DNA from: Reichenbachiella versicolor
Lineage (GTDB): Bacteria > Bacteroidota > Bacteroidia > Cytophagales > Cyclobacteriaceae
NCBI RefSeq assembly: GCF_003171675.1
Contig: NZ_QFZQ01000001.1
Location: forward strand, 248,001 to 312,000
DNA length: 64,000 nt
Direction: 5' to 3'
The position numbers were made by a program, and so were the translations under genes. Of this stretch, positions 28,129-36,435 are shown piece by piece; the first letter of the stretch is position 1, and every line of letters starts with the position of its first letter. The notes beneath the pieces were generated by a model. That model made no database searches. It worked only from the letters and a program-made list of their open reading frames with translations, and was not told the origin of the DNA.

Positions 28129-29286
28129 GTGAGCATCATCAACTTTTCTCAAACTTACCAGTACAACTTTCCAACAACTATTCGCTTTGGAGCAGGTGTT
28201 ATTAAAGAACTTTCAGCCTATCTAAAGGATAATAACTTGTCCAGTCCTTTGATTGTTACCGACCCGACAGTGGCTGAATTACCTTTTCTGAAGGAGATTG
28301 TCAGTGATCTAAAATTAGCAAGATTGAAGCCTGACGTTTTTTGTGAGATTAGCAAAAACCCTGTCAAGTCTGATGTGCTTAAAGGGGGAGAGGCCTACAA
28401 AGAGACTAAGAGTGATTGTATTATCGGTATCGGTGGAGGAGCTGCTTTAGACGTGTCAAGAGCAGTTGTACTTAGAGTAAATCATAAGCGAGACTTGTTT
28501 GATTATGATGATTTGATCGGAGGAGATAAATATGTGACAGAAGAAGTTCCTCATTTCATTACTGTGCCGACGACTTCAGGTACGGGTAGCGAGGTCGGAC
28601 GATCAGCCGTGATATCAGAGGACGAGTCTAAGAAGAAAAGAATTCTATTTAGTCCTAAGTTGTTAGCAAAGATTGTATTCGCAGATCCAGAGTTGACGAT
28701 GAATCTACCTGCTTTTGTGACAGCTGCGACTGGTATGGACGCATTGACTCATAATATAGAAGCTTATTTATCGAAAGGATTTCATCCAATGTGCGATGGA
28801 ATAGCTCTTGAAGGAATAGCTTTGATAGGCCAGTCTATCGAACAAGCTACTAAAGATGCTACCTTAGAATCTAGGGCAAAGATGCTTTTAGCTTCTTTGA
28901 TGGGAGCAGTAGCGTTTCAGAAAGGGTTGGGAATTGTCCATAGTTTGTCTCATCCGTTATCTAGTTTATTAGATACTCATCATGGCATTGCGAATGCTGT
29001 TAACTTACCTTATGGCCTTCAGTATAACTACGACGGCTTTGAAGATAAATTCGAAAAGATGGCTGTCGCATTTGGACTACCCAATGGATCGGGTGATAAG
29101 TTCATAGATCATATTTTTGAACTGAATACAAACCTGTTTTTACCGACTAAATTGACGGGGTTAGATGTAAAACCAGAACATGTAGAGCCATTGTCCGATT
29201 TGGCAGTCCAAGACTTCTGTCTTCCTTCCAATCCTAAGCCTGCAACTAAGGCTGATTTTATCAAAATATATAATAGCGCACTGTGA
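28129..29286 (+). CDS. Iron-containing (group III) alcohol dehydrogenase
   Basis: This 385-residue protein has the Fe-ADH fold: the NAD(P)-binding IIGIGGGAALDVSRA, the TVPTTSGTGSEVGR motif and metal ligands in MDALTHNIEAY, VHSLSHPLSS and DTHHGIANAV. It starts with GTG 28129, 5 bp after the GS-like gene, and overlaps the next gene by 4 bp. In the proposed pathway it oxidises the alcohol group of the gamma-glutamylated amino alcohol to an aldehyde. That step would not be needed for putrescine, where an FAD oxidase (PuuB) is used instead. Confidence 0.88.
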   Translation: MSIINFSQTYQYNFPTTIRFGAGVIKELSAYLKDNNLSSPLIVTDPTVAELPFLKEIVSDLKLARLKPDVFCEISKNPVKSDVLKGGEAYKETKSDCIIGIGGGAALDVSRAVVLRVNHKRDLFDYDDLIGGDKYVTEEVPHFITVPTTSGTGSEVGRSAVISEDESKKKRILFSPKLLAKIVFADPELTMNLPAFVTAATGMDALTHNIEAYLSKGFHPMCDGIALEGIALIGQSIEQATKDATLESRAKMLLASLMGAVAFQKGLGIVHSLSHPLSSLLDTHHGIANAVNLPYGLQYNYDGFEDKFEKMAVAFGLPNGSGDKFIDHIFELNTNLFLPTKLTGLDVKPEHVEPLSDLAVQDFCLPSNPKPATKADFIKIYNSAL

Positions 29287-30023
29287 TCAAGATAGGAATA
29301 TCAGCGGCTTTTGAATATCCTAATCCTGAGCGGACAGTTTTTGGCCCTAAAACACTCAGTTATGTAGAAAATGACATGGCTCGCTATGTCGCTAGGAAGG
29401 GTGTTTTGCCTGTCATGATCCCAGATGTAGAAGATGGTATCTTAGACGATATACTTCAAGAGATGGATGGGTTTATTATTCAAGGCGGAGCAGACATTGC
29501 ACCCGAGACATATGGAGAAGAGCCAATAGGTAGATGGTTGGGAGATGGTGTACGTGATCAATACGAGTTACAAATCATTGATTATGCTGTCAAAAACAAT
29601 AAGCCAATTTTTGGAATATGTCGTGGTTTCCAATTGATGAATGTCTACTTCGGAGGGACGCTCTATCAGGATACTTTGACCCAGCGTGAAGGTAGTGAAG
29701 ATCACCGTTCTTCTGAGGAATACGATTCAAAGCATCATCCTGTATTTTTCACAGAAGATAATTTCCTCTCCAATATTTATGCAGGTGTAGAAAGCCCTCA
29801 TATCAATAGTATTCATCATCAGGCAATCAAAGACTTGGCTAATGACCTTGAGGTCTGGGCGACTTCGCCTGATGGATTGATTGAAGCTTTTGGAGTGAAA
29901 GGGCAACCAGATGGTAGATGTTTTGGAGTACAATGGCATCCAGAGTTTTCTCATACACTAGGTGAAAAAATTATCAACCCAGATATCCTTATAGAAGAAT
30001 TTTTAAAACACTGTCAGAAATGA
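29283..30023 (+). CDS. Class I glutamine amidotransferase-like hydrolase (PuuD/peptidase C26 type)
   Basis: This 246-residue stand-alone GATase-1 domain has the nucleophile Cys in FGICRGFQLMN, a catalytic His in VQWHPEF and the family-typical DGFIIQGGADIAPETYG. Relatives hydrolyse gamma-glutamyl bonds, for example gamma-glutamyl-GABA. Here it would release glutamate from the oxidised gamma-glutamyl product, which is glycine if the start is ethanolamine. The GTG start overlaps the upstream TGA, and the 3' end overlaps the ALDH ATG, so the three genes are translationally coupled. Confidence 0.87.
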   Translation: MIKIGISAAFEYPNPERTVFGPKTLSYVENDMARYVARKGVLPVMIPDVEDGILDDILQEMDGFIIQGGADIAPETYGEEPIGRWLGDGVRDQYELQIIDYAVKNNKPIFGICRGFQLMNVYFGGTLYQDTLTQREGSEDHRSSEEYDSKHHPVFFTEDNFLSNIYAGVESPHINSIHHQAIKDLANDLEVWATSPDGLIEAFGVKGQPDGRCFGVQWHPEFSHTLGEKIINPDILIEEFLKHCQK

Positions 30024-31384
30024 TCATTATTAACCCCGCAACTGAGCAGGAAATAAATACACTATCAGAAGACACTCCATCGAAAGTAGCAGAAAGATTA
30101 CAAACCCTTCGAAATGGCCAAAAAGCTTGGCAAGCATTAGGAGTTTCAAAAAGGTTAGAAATTATTACTCGTTTCGGTGAATTAATCAAATCTAATACAG
30201 AAGAGCTGGCTAATATTTTAACCTCAGAGACAGGAAAGCCAATTCAACAATCCAGAAACGAAATCAACGGAGCACATAATCGCATCGATCACCTTCAGAC
30301 TAATGCCGAAAAATGGTTGGCAAGTGAAAAACTAGTGGAAGAAGGTCAGACGTTAGAGTCTATTCAGTATGAGCCACTGGGGGTAGTAGCTAATATCTCT
30401 GCTTGGAACTTTCCATACAATGTTGGTTACAATGTCTTTCTGTATGCATTAGTAGCAGGTAATGCGGTGCTCTATAAACCTTCTGAATTCTCATCTTTAA
30501 CAGGGCTAGAGTTTGAAAAGTACCTCCATCAAGCAGGAGTACCCAAAGATGTTTTTATGACAGCTATTGGGGGTAAGGAGGTAGGACAAGCTATTCTAGA
30601 ATTAGACTTTGACGGTTACTTTTTTACAGGTTCGTACGCTACAGGTAAGCATATTATCCAAACGGTAGCCCCTAAGATGGTTCCAGTTCAACTGGAGTTG
30701 GGAGGTAAAGATCCTTTGTATATCATGGATGATGTAGCTGATATCAAGCAATCAGCCATCAACGCCGCTGAAGGGGCTTTTTACAATAATGGTCAAAGTT
30801 GCTGTGCAGTGGAAAGGATATATGTCCATGAAAAAATATATGATGAATTTGTCGAAGAACTTGTCAAAGAAGTCAAGGGGTATAAAATAGGGGATCCCAA
30901 AAATAAAGACACTTTCATCGGTGCTATAACTAGACCACAGCAGATCGAAATATTAGATAATCAGGTAAATGAAGCGTTGGAGAAAGGAGCTCAAAAATTG
31001 ACTGGAGGCAATGCCCTTGAAGGTGTAGGCTATTTTTACGAACCAGTTGTGCTAGTAGGTGTAAATCATGACATGAAAATCATGAAAGAAGAATCTTTCG
31101 GTCCCATCATAGGTATTCAAAAAGTGAGTTCAGATGAAGAAGCCATTGATCTGATGAAAGATACAGCGTATGGTTTGACTTCAGCTGTTTTTTCTGCTGA
31201 TGAAGAGCGTGCAAAGGCGGTTCTTTCTGAAATGAATACAGGTACTGTGTATTGGAACTGCTGTGACCGTGTAAGCCCAAACTTACCTTGGTCGGGCAGA
31301 GGCAACTCAGGAGTAGGCTCAACATTAAGTAGTCAAGGTATAAGAGCTTTTGTACAGCCGAAAGCTTATCAAATGAGACCTTGA
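30020..31384 (+). CDS. NAD(P)-dependent aldehyde dehydrogenase
   Basis: This 454-residue ALDH-superfamily protein has cofactor and catalytic motifs EPLGVVANISAWNFPYN, LELGGKDPLYI (general-base Glu) and nucleophile Cys in NNGQSCCAVER. The subfamily looks like succinate-semialdehyde or gamma-aminobutyraldehyde-type dehydrogenases. As the last gene of the coupled set it should oxidise the gamma-glutamyl aldehyde to the acid before hydrolysis by the PuuD-like enzyme. Confidence 0.9.
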   Translation: MIIINPATEQEINTLSEDTPSKVAERLQTLRNGQKAWQALGVSKRLEIITRFGELIKSNTEELANILTSETGKPIQQSRNEINGAHNRIDHLQTNAEKWLASEKLVEEGQTLESIQYEPLGVVANISAWNFPYNVGYNVFLYALVAGNAVLYKPSEFSSLTGLEFEKYLHQAGVPKDVFMTAIGGKEVGQAILELDFDGYFFTGSYATGKHIIQTVAPKMVPVQLELGGKDPLYIMDDVADIKQSAINAAEGAFYNNGQSCCAVERIYVHEKIYDEFVEELVKEVKGYKIGDPKNKDTFIGAITRPQQIEILDNQVNEALEKGAQKLTGGNALEGVGYFYEPVVLVGVNHDMKIMKEESFGPIIGIQKVSSDEEAIDLMKDTAYGLTSAVFSADEERAKAVLSEMNTGTVYWNCCDRVSPNLPWSGRGNSGVGSTLSSQGIRAFVQPKAYQMRP

Positions 31385-31550
31385 GAAGTTTGAAAGCTAA
31401 AACCCTACGGTTTATCGAAGAAAACTATTTGTTTTACCCTGTTATTTAGCCACTTCGTCGAAAAGTAACTATTCAGCTGGATTCGAGTAATTAGCTTCGC
31501 GTTTTGTATGTGAATGAGAAGGACTGATTCATCTTAACATTAGCAACGTA

Positions 31551-32972
31551 ATGAGAGTTATCATAGTCCTTATTCTAATTATACCTCCTTTTTTGTCTTT
31601 TAGTCAGTGTCCTACGGGTGATTATACAGGGAATATTTCTCTAACAGCTGACTGTACTATTTCATCCAATATCACTGTTACTGGTGATATTACATTTAAT
31701 AGCACATCTAAGCTTACTATCAACCCAGGAGTTACTTTGACGATTTCGGGTGAATTGTCTAGTAGTTATAATTCTGGGGTATTAGAAATAGATGGTGGAG
31801 GTATTCTTAATACAGGAGGAAGAGTTTCCGTGGGTCAGTTAAGTTCAATGACATTTGATAATGTTACTGCTTCAATGAATAACACTTCTTCTTCTGCTGT
31901 GATTAGTATGGATCAAAGTACATTGATTTTAGAAAATGGAGCTTCTTTTACGGTAGTTCAAGGTAATTTCAGATCAGCCAATGCTGCATCTCTCAGTGTC
32001 GTAAACTCAAGCCTTACTGTTTCGGATGGTAATCTCTTGATTGACTATCAGGGAACTTTTAATTTAACCAATTCTAATTTGACTCTTTCTAATGGGGATT
32101 TTCAAACAGAAAATGAGACAGTTTTAACTATAACAGGCAGTAACCTAAGTGTAGATGGAAATATGAATGTTGACTACCTGTCAGATATGACAATAAATGG
32201 AGGTAGTAATGTATCTATTACTGGAGATTTTAATAATGGGATTGATCCTACTGGTACTACAGTTACTAATGGAGATTTAATAGTAGATAATGCAACTTTT
32301 AGTATAGGAGGTGACCTAAATAATCAATACGGAAGTTCTGTAACAGTTGATGGAGGAGGAGCAATAACAGTATCAGGTTCAATTAACAATTTTGGAACAG
32401 CGACAATTTCTACTCCAGGAGGATCGGTTACCCTACCTATAGAATTAATAGCATTTGCAGCTCGTCAGGAAGGTAATGCTGTAGAAGTCAATTGGTCTAC
32501 AGCGTCAGAACTAGATAATGAACATTTTTATTTGTATCGATCTACAAATGGAGTTGATTACGTGCAGGTGGCAGAGATAGATGGAGCTGGAACGTCAAGC
32601 ACAATGAAAGAGTATTCTTATAAGGATTCACCTTCTAGCTCAGGAAGATACTATTATAAGCTTAAGCAAGTAGACTATAGTGGAGTAAGTGAAGAGTTCT
32701 CTCCTGTAGGTGTTTATTACGAACTTCTCTTCGATGGAGTTCAGCTGTTTCCAAACCCTACTAAGGATTTCATAGAAGTAGCAGGAGTGACCGAGTCAGG
32801 TTTAAACAATATTTCCATTACCTCTGTAGATGGAAGCTTTGGATATTCTCTTAGCGCTGATTTCGACAATGGAACTGCTAAAATCAATTTGGCATTCTTG
32901 CCCTCAGGATTGTATGTACTACATTTTGAAAGTGCTGGAGTAAAACAGAATTATAGAATATCTAAGATTTAA
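31551..32972 (+). CDS. Secreted T9SS protein with beta-helix-like repeats
   Basis: This 473-residue protein has a signal peptide (MRVIIVLILIIPPFLSFSQ) and a Ser/Thr/Asn-rich region (about 25-295) of short strand-like repeats such as NSNLTLSNGDFQTEN and GSNLSVDGNMNVD, suggesting a beta-solenoid. An FN3-like module follows (LPIELIAFAARQEGNAVEV ... YYYKLKQVDYSG). The C-terminus is a type A T9SS sorting domain (LFPNPTKDFIEV ... LPSGLYVLHFES ... RISKI). It is probably a cell-surface or released protein of unknown ligand. No enzymatic domain is visible. Confidence 0.8.
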   Translation: MRVIIVLILIIPPFLSFSQCPTGDYTGNISLTADCTISSNITVTGDITFNSTSKLTINPGVTLTISGELSSSYNSGVLEIDGGGILNTGGRVSVGQLSSMTFDNVTASMNNTSSSAVISMDQSTLILENGASFTVVQGNFRSANAASLSVVNSSLTVSDGNLLIDYQGTFNLTNSNLTLSNGDFQTENETVLTITGSNLSVDGNMNVDYLSDMTINGGSNVSITGDFNNGIDPTGTTVTNGDLIVDNATFSIGGDLNNQYGSSVTVDGGGAITVSGSINNFGTATISTPGGSVTLPIELIAFAARQEGNAVEVNWSTASELDNEHFYLYRSTNGVDYVQVAEIDGAGTSSTMKEYSYKDSPSSSGRYYYKLKQVDYSGVSEEFSPVGVYYELLFDGVQLFPNPTKDFIEVAGVTESGLNNISITSVDGSFGYSLSADFDNGTAKINLAFLPSGLYVLHFESAGVKQNYRISKI

Positions 32973-33002
32973 TACGGTTGATGTATTGGGACTTTGTAAG
33001 GA

Positions 33003-33108
33003 GAGTTTAAACAACAATAAGTCAGGATGTTTTGAGAAAGAGGCGTAGCACTGCTACGGAGATTGATCAAAAATTAGTGAAACGACTGATTTGAAGTTGT
33101 TTAGACTC
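33003..33108. repeat. 106-bp imperfect palindromic (hairpin/MITE-like) element
   Basis: The ends GAGTTTAAACAAC (33003-33015) and GTTGTTTAGACTC (33096-33108) are inverted repeats with one mismatch. Interior arms also pair imperfectly (AAGTCAG..ATGTTT against AAACGACTGATTT). The centre is a perfect CGTAGCA-C-TGCTACG palindrome at 33044-33058. The whole unit can fold into one long hairpin. It sits just after the T9SS gene in a 1.4-kb gene-poor region. It could be a miniature transposable or REP-like element. Confidence 0.6.
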
Positions 33109-33264
33109 GCAATTAATTTTCTAATACATAAAGCGGGTTGAAACTTTTTAAACCCTGATACATACATTTTTTAGCTAAAAATTATAAGTAGCTGTTTACC
33201 AAATTAGACCATTCATTGGACTTCGTATTTAGCTCAGGAGTCCCCGCTATCTGTCTATGAGCAG

Positions 33265-33588
33265 TCAGCATGTTAAAACAACGCTTTGATAGCCTCCTCT
33301 TGTGCCGTAGCGTGGCTGTAGAGCTTTAGCAATGAAACAAATCGTATTATGCTCTAGCGGATTCAGATTTTTGGGGTGGAGATTTGACTTGTGGTAGTTG
33401 AGAAGTATGTTGTGAACTTTAGTAAATGTATTATGATAATGTAAATCTTTATTATGAAAATTAAGATTTACATTATTGTTATTGATAAGTACATTATGGT
33501 AGTCAGCATGTCTATTATGAATATTACTATTTAAGTTATGATCATTAGTCTGACTGTTATTGAAGTTAAGAGTTTGATTAATGATCAC
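33265..33588 (-). CDS. Putative heptapeptide-repeat protein (consensus N-phi-H-N-x-x-L)
   Basis: This 107-residue ORF (GTG start) is built of about eleven consecutive 7-residue units such as NDHNLNS, NIHNRHA, DYHNVLI, NFHNKDL and HYHNTFT, with a fixed central His-Asn and an aromatic or aliphatic residue before it. A non-repeat tail follows (KALQPRYGTRGGYQSV). At DNA level the period is 21 bp. The His codon varies between CAT and CAC and the Asn codon between AAT and AAC, which favours selection on protein. It lies in repeat-rich DNA and has no recognisable family, signal peptide or obvious promoter. It may instead be a decaying DNA tandem repeat. Confidence 0.4.
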   Translation of the reverse strand: MIINQTLNFNNSQTNDHNLNSNIHNRHADYHNVLINNNNVNLNFHNKDLHYHNTFTKVHNILLNYHKSNLHPKNLNPLEHNTICFIAKALQPRYGTRGGYQSVVLTC

Positions 33589-33617
33589 AAGTTGAACAGC
33601 TGGCTATTCATAATACA

Positions 33618-33917
33618 ATGCCTCAGATCGATCACCAATCACTTGACCTTAATCGCAGTACGATAGCCTATTGGGTTTACTTCCCCGACTCTTGGATTGA
33701 GTCACGTGTTTATTATCATCTTGAAGACATCTAGTACCCTTTGAGTAATCTTTGATCAGGAAGCTTCATTTACTCCGATGCTTATCTCTTTCGATGTGAC
33801 TAGTTTTTGTATTGGTCCAGTGAGCGTTTTAATCACTTGAGTCAGGATGTTAGTCCGTATGTCAAAGGTGACTTTTTACATTTACCATGGACTAGGTTAT
33901 TTGAGAGACTGAGATAG
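33618..33917 (+). pseudogene. Possible decayed gene with three in-frame stops
   Basis: One frame of exactly 100 codons from ATG 33618 to TAG 33915-33917 reads as aromatic-rich protein (STIAYWVYFPDSWIESRVYY; later FLYWSSERFNHLSQDVSPYV and GDFLHLPWTRLFERLR). It is broken by three internal stops (TAG, TGA, TAG). The family is not recognised. Three stops per 100 codons is not much below chance in DNA this AT-rich, so the call is weak. Confidence 0.25.
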
Positions 33918-34374
33918 TAATAGGGGTAGGGCTTGCTGAGAAACTCACCCTTGCTCCAATAAATAAAAGGTTTCTCTACTTCTTTGGTCAAGAAAGAAAG
34001 TAGCAAAGAAGTCAAGTCTGTAAATTAGAAGGCTAAAATAGTTAAGCAACAAGAAAGCCACCCCTCAGGTAGTGGTCGTTTACTGTGGTTTGTCTTGAGT
34101 GACTGATTGACTTCTTTGTTTTTTCCTCGACTACGTTACTACATACTCTTTAATTTTTTATTATCAATTAGATAAACATTGGAGAATGGTTTTTTGAACT
34201 AGTGTGTTCTTAGATGAGTTAACTCATAAATATTGACCTTTTCTTTTTGAAGAAGGTCAATCTCCTATACTACTAAAGTCACTTATTTCATGGAATTGGT
34301 TACAATCTCCTCGGAATTGGCTAATTGAAAATATTTTCTTAATTGTTATTTTGTGTTATTCAAAAAGAAAAAAA
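33918..34374. other. Gene-poor region with a hairpin
   Basis: No ORF with coding character is visible. TTGACCTT..AAGGTCAA with additional TTC/GAA pairing forms a hairpin at 34233-34260, about 115 bp upstream of the SDR start. It has no T-tract and so is not a clear terminator. The stretch around 33985-34020 is a purine-rich AAGAAAGAAAGTAGCAAAGA sequence. Confidence 0.3.
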
Positions 34375-35244
34375 ATGTCAAAAGTATTAATAACAGGAGC
34401 CAATGGAGGCTTTGGAATCTTAACAGTAAAAACTCTCTTAAAAGAGGGGCATAGTGTAGTAGCTACGGTTCGAAATATGGAATCAAAAAACAAGTCCGTG
34501 GCAGAAGAACTAACCGCCGCAGGCGCTAAAGTAGTGAATCTGGATGTGATAGACGATGAAAGCGTTCAGAAAGGAGTTGCAGAAGGGATTGAGTTAATTG
34601 GAGGACTAGATATTGTAATTAATAATGCAGGTATTGGCTCTTTGGGAATCCAGGAACAATACACTGCTGATGACTTTCAGCGTATTTTTGATGTAAACGT
34701 ATTTGGTGTACAGCGTGTGACTAGAGCAGTCCTTCCTCACTTAAGAAAACAAGGCTCTGGTTTATTGATTCATATCTCAAGTCTTTTAGGAAGAATTGTG
34801 TTTCCATTCTACGGACCGTACAATGCATCAAAATGGGCACTAGAAGCCATGGTAGAAAATTATCGCGTGGAGTTGTCAGGTTTTGGAATTGACTCGTGTC
34901 TTGTGGAGCCTGGAGGATATCCAACTGGGTTCTTTCAAGGGTTAATGAAGCCTTCTGATACTTCAGAAAATGAAAGTTACGGAGATATGGTAAATGCCCC
35001 ACAGCAAGCATTTGAAAGTTTTGAGGGTGCTATGGCAAATAATCCAGAACAGAATCCACAGAATGTAGCCGATGCTATTGTTAATCTAATCAATACACCA
35101 GTTGGTAGTCGTCCGATGAGAACGACGGTAGATAAAATGGGAATGGGAGATGCTATTGACTCCTATAACAATCAGTATGCTCAAATGACCGAGGGAATTT
35201 ATACTGCTTTTGGTATGGAAGGTATGCTAAAGGTTGGTGTTTAA
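34375..35244 (+). CDS. Short-chain dehydrogenase/reductase
   Basis: This 289-residue classical SDR has ITGANGGFG at residues 6-14 (cofactor), NNAGIGSLG and the catalytic YNASK. ATG 34375, giving SKVLITGANGG, is preferred over the 34351 start because SDR proteins begin just before the first Rossmann strand. The substrate is unknown. An AraC-type regulator follows on the same strand 77 bp later, which is a common arrangement of regulator and oxidoreductase. Confidence 0.85.
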   Translation: MSKVLITGANGGFGILTVKTLLKEGHSVVATVRNMESKNKSVAEELTAAGAKVVNLDVIDDESVQKGVAEGIELIGGLDIVINNAGIGSLGIQEQYTADDFQRIFDVNVFGVQRVTRAVLPHLRKQGSGLLIHISSLLGRIVFPFYGPYNASKWALEAMVENYRVELSGFGIDSCLVEPGGYPTGFFQGLMKPSDTSENESYGDMVNAPQQAFESFEGAMANNPEQNPQNVADAIVNLINTPVGSRPMRTTVDKMGMGDAIDSYNNQYAQMTEGIYTAFGMEGMLKVGV

Positions 35245-35321
35245 ATTCACTTTTATAAATAGTGGTGGTTTAGTATAGAGAGATACCATTATTTTTTAAG
35301 TTAGTTGATTAGCTTATCATT

Positions 35322-36248
35322 ATGACTCCTATTAATACAGTTCGTCTAGAGACTATAAGTGACCTACATAGATTCAATGAGATCCCTTCACCCGAACATC
35401 CATTGATTAGCCTAATTGATTACAGTTTGGTAAAGCAGACTTCAGTGACCAATGAGCTTAAGTGGATTCAATCATACTATTCCATCTCTTTGAAACGGAA
35501 TGTCATTGGTAAGTATCGTTACGGTCAGCAGTCCTATGATTTTGATGAGGGGGTCATGACTTTTTTTTCTCCTGATCAGCTTATTTCTGTCCAGCTTTTA
35601 GAATCAAATACTATAACGAATCCTCCTTCAGGGTGGATTTTAGCTATACATCCAGATTTTTTCTTTGGAACATCATTAGCAAGAGATATTCAAAAGTATC
35701 CCTTCTTCAAGTATTCAGTTCGGGAGGCCTTGTTTCTATCTGAAAAAGAAGAGCAAGTGATTTTGAGTATTCTAAAGAACATAGAGGCAGAATATCAAAC
35801 TAACATTGATCAGTTCAGTCAACAGATCATTATGAATCAGTTGGTTCTATTACTGAGCTATGCCGAGCGATTCTATAAGCGTCAATTTTTGACTCGAAAA
35901 ATCTCCAATCATAAGATCCTGCAAAAGCTCGAAGAGTACTTGGATGATTATTTTGATGAGAACAGTGCGATCAACAAGGGCTTACCTTCTGTTCATGAGA
36001 TAGCCAAATACCTGAATGTCTCCCCAGACTACTTGAGTAGCATGCTCAAAAGTTTGACAGGACAAAATACACAACAGCACATTCATCATAAATTGATAGA
36101 AATGGCTAAAGTGAAATTGTCTGCCTCAGAGTCTTCTGTGAGCGAAATTGCTTACAGTCTTGGTTTTGAGCATCCACAGTCTTTTAGTAAGTTTTTTAAG
36201 TCCAAAACCAACCAGACACCATTAGAATATCGGATTTCTTTTAACTAA
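35322..36248 (+). CDS. AraC-family transcriptional regulator
   Basis: This 308-residue protein has a variable N-terminal sensing domain (about 1-190) and a C-terminal AraC/XylS double helix-turn-helix (HEIAKYLNVSPDYLSSMLKS and SEIAYSLGFEHPQSFSKFFK, ending QTPLEYR). It probably controls the upstream SDR and/or the downstream genes in response to an unknown small molecule. Confidence 0.92.
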   Translation: MTPINTVRLETISDLHRFNEIPSPEHPLISLIDYSLVKQTSVTNELKWIQSYYSISLKRNVIGKYRYGQQSYDFDEGVMTFFSPDQLISVQLLESNTITNPPSGWILAIHPDFFFGTSLARDIQKYPFFKYSVREALFLSEKEEQVILSILKNIEAEYQTNIDQFSQQIIMNQLVLLLSYAERFYKRQFLTRKISNHKILQKLEEYLDDYFDENSAINKGLPSVHEIAKYLNVSPDYLSSMLKSLTGQNTQQHIHHKLIEMAKVKLSASESSVSEIAYSLGFEHPQSFSKFFKSKTNQTPLEYRISFN

Positions 36249-36435
36249 ACATAAAGCTGTGTACAGCAAATGCTGTGAACTGAGTTAAAGGTATTCCATG
36301 CGGAGTGGAAAGTCCGTTACAAACGATAGATAAGGCAGCGTTATGTGAAATGCGAAAGGTTAACACGTTTTCTAAGCGTTAATCATCGAAGTTGATTGAT
36401 CACAATTAAATGATAATATAAAAACAAAAGTAGAT

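Noticed and set aside
25363-31384. Putrescine (Puu) degradation operon
   Set aside because: There is no PuuB-type FAD oxidase; an Fe-alcohol dehydrogenase takes its place and the permease resembles ethanolamine permeases, so an amino alcohol fits better.
33265-33588. Coiled-coil interpretation of the heptad ORF
   Set aside because: The repeated positions are polar His-Asn with only one or two hydrophobic positions per heptad, not the a/d pattern of a coiled coil.
36320-36345. GCGTTATGTG resembling an integron attC right end
   Set aside because: No matching left consensus, no paired core sites and no integrase nearby. The flanking genes are ordinary chromosomal types.
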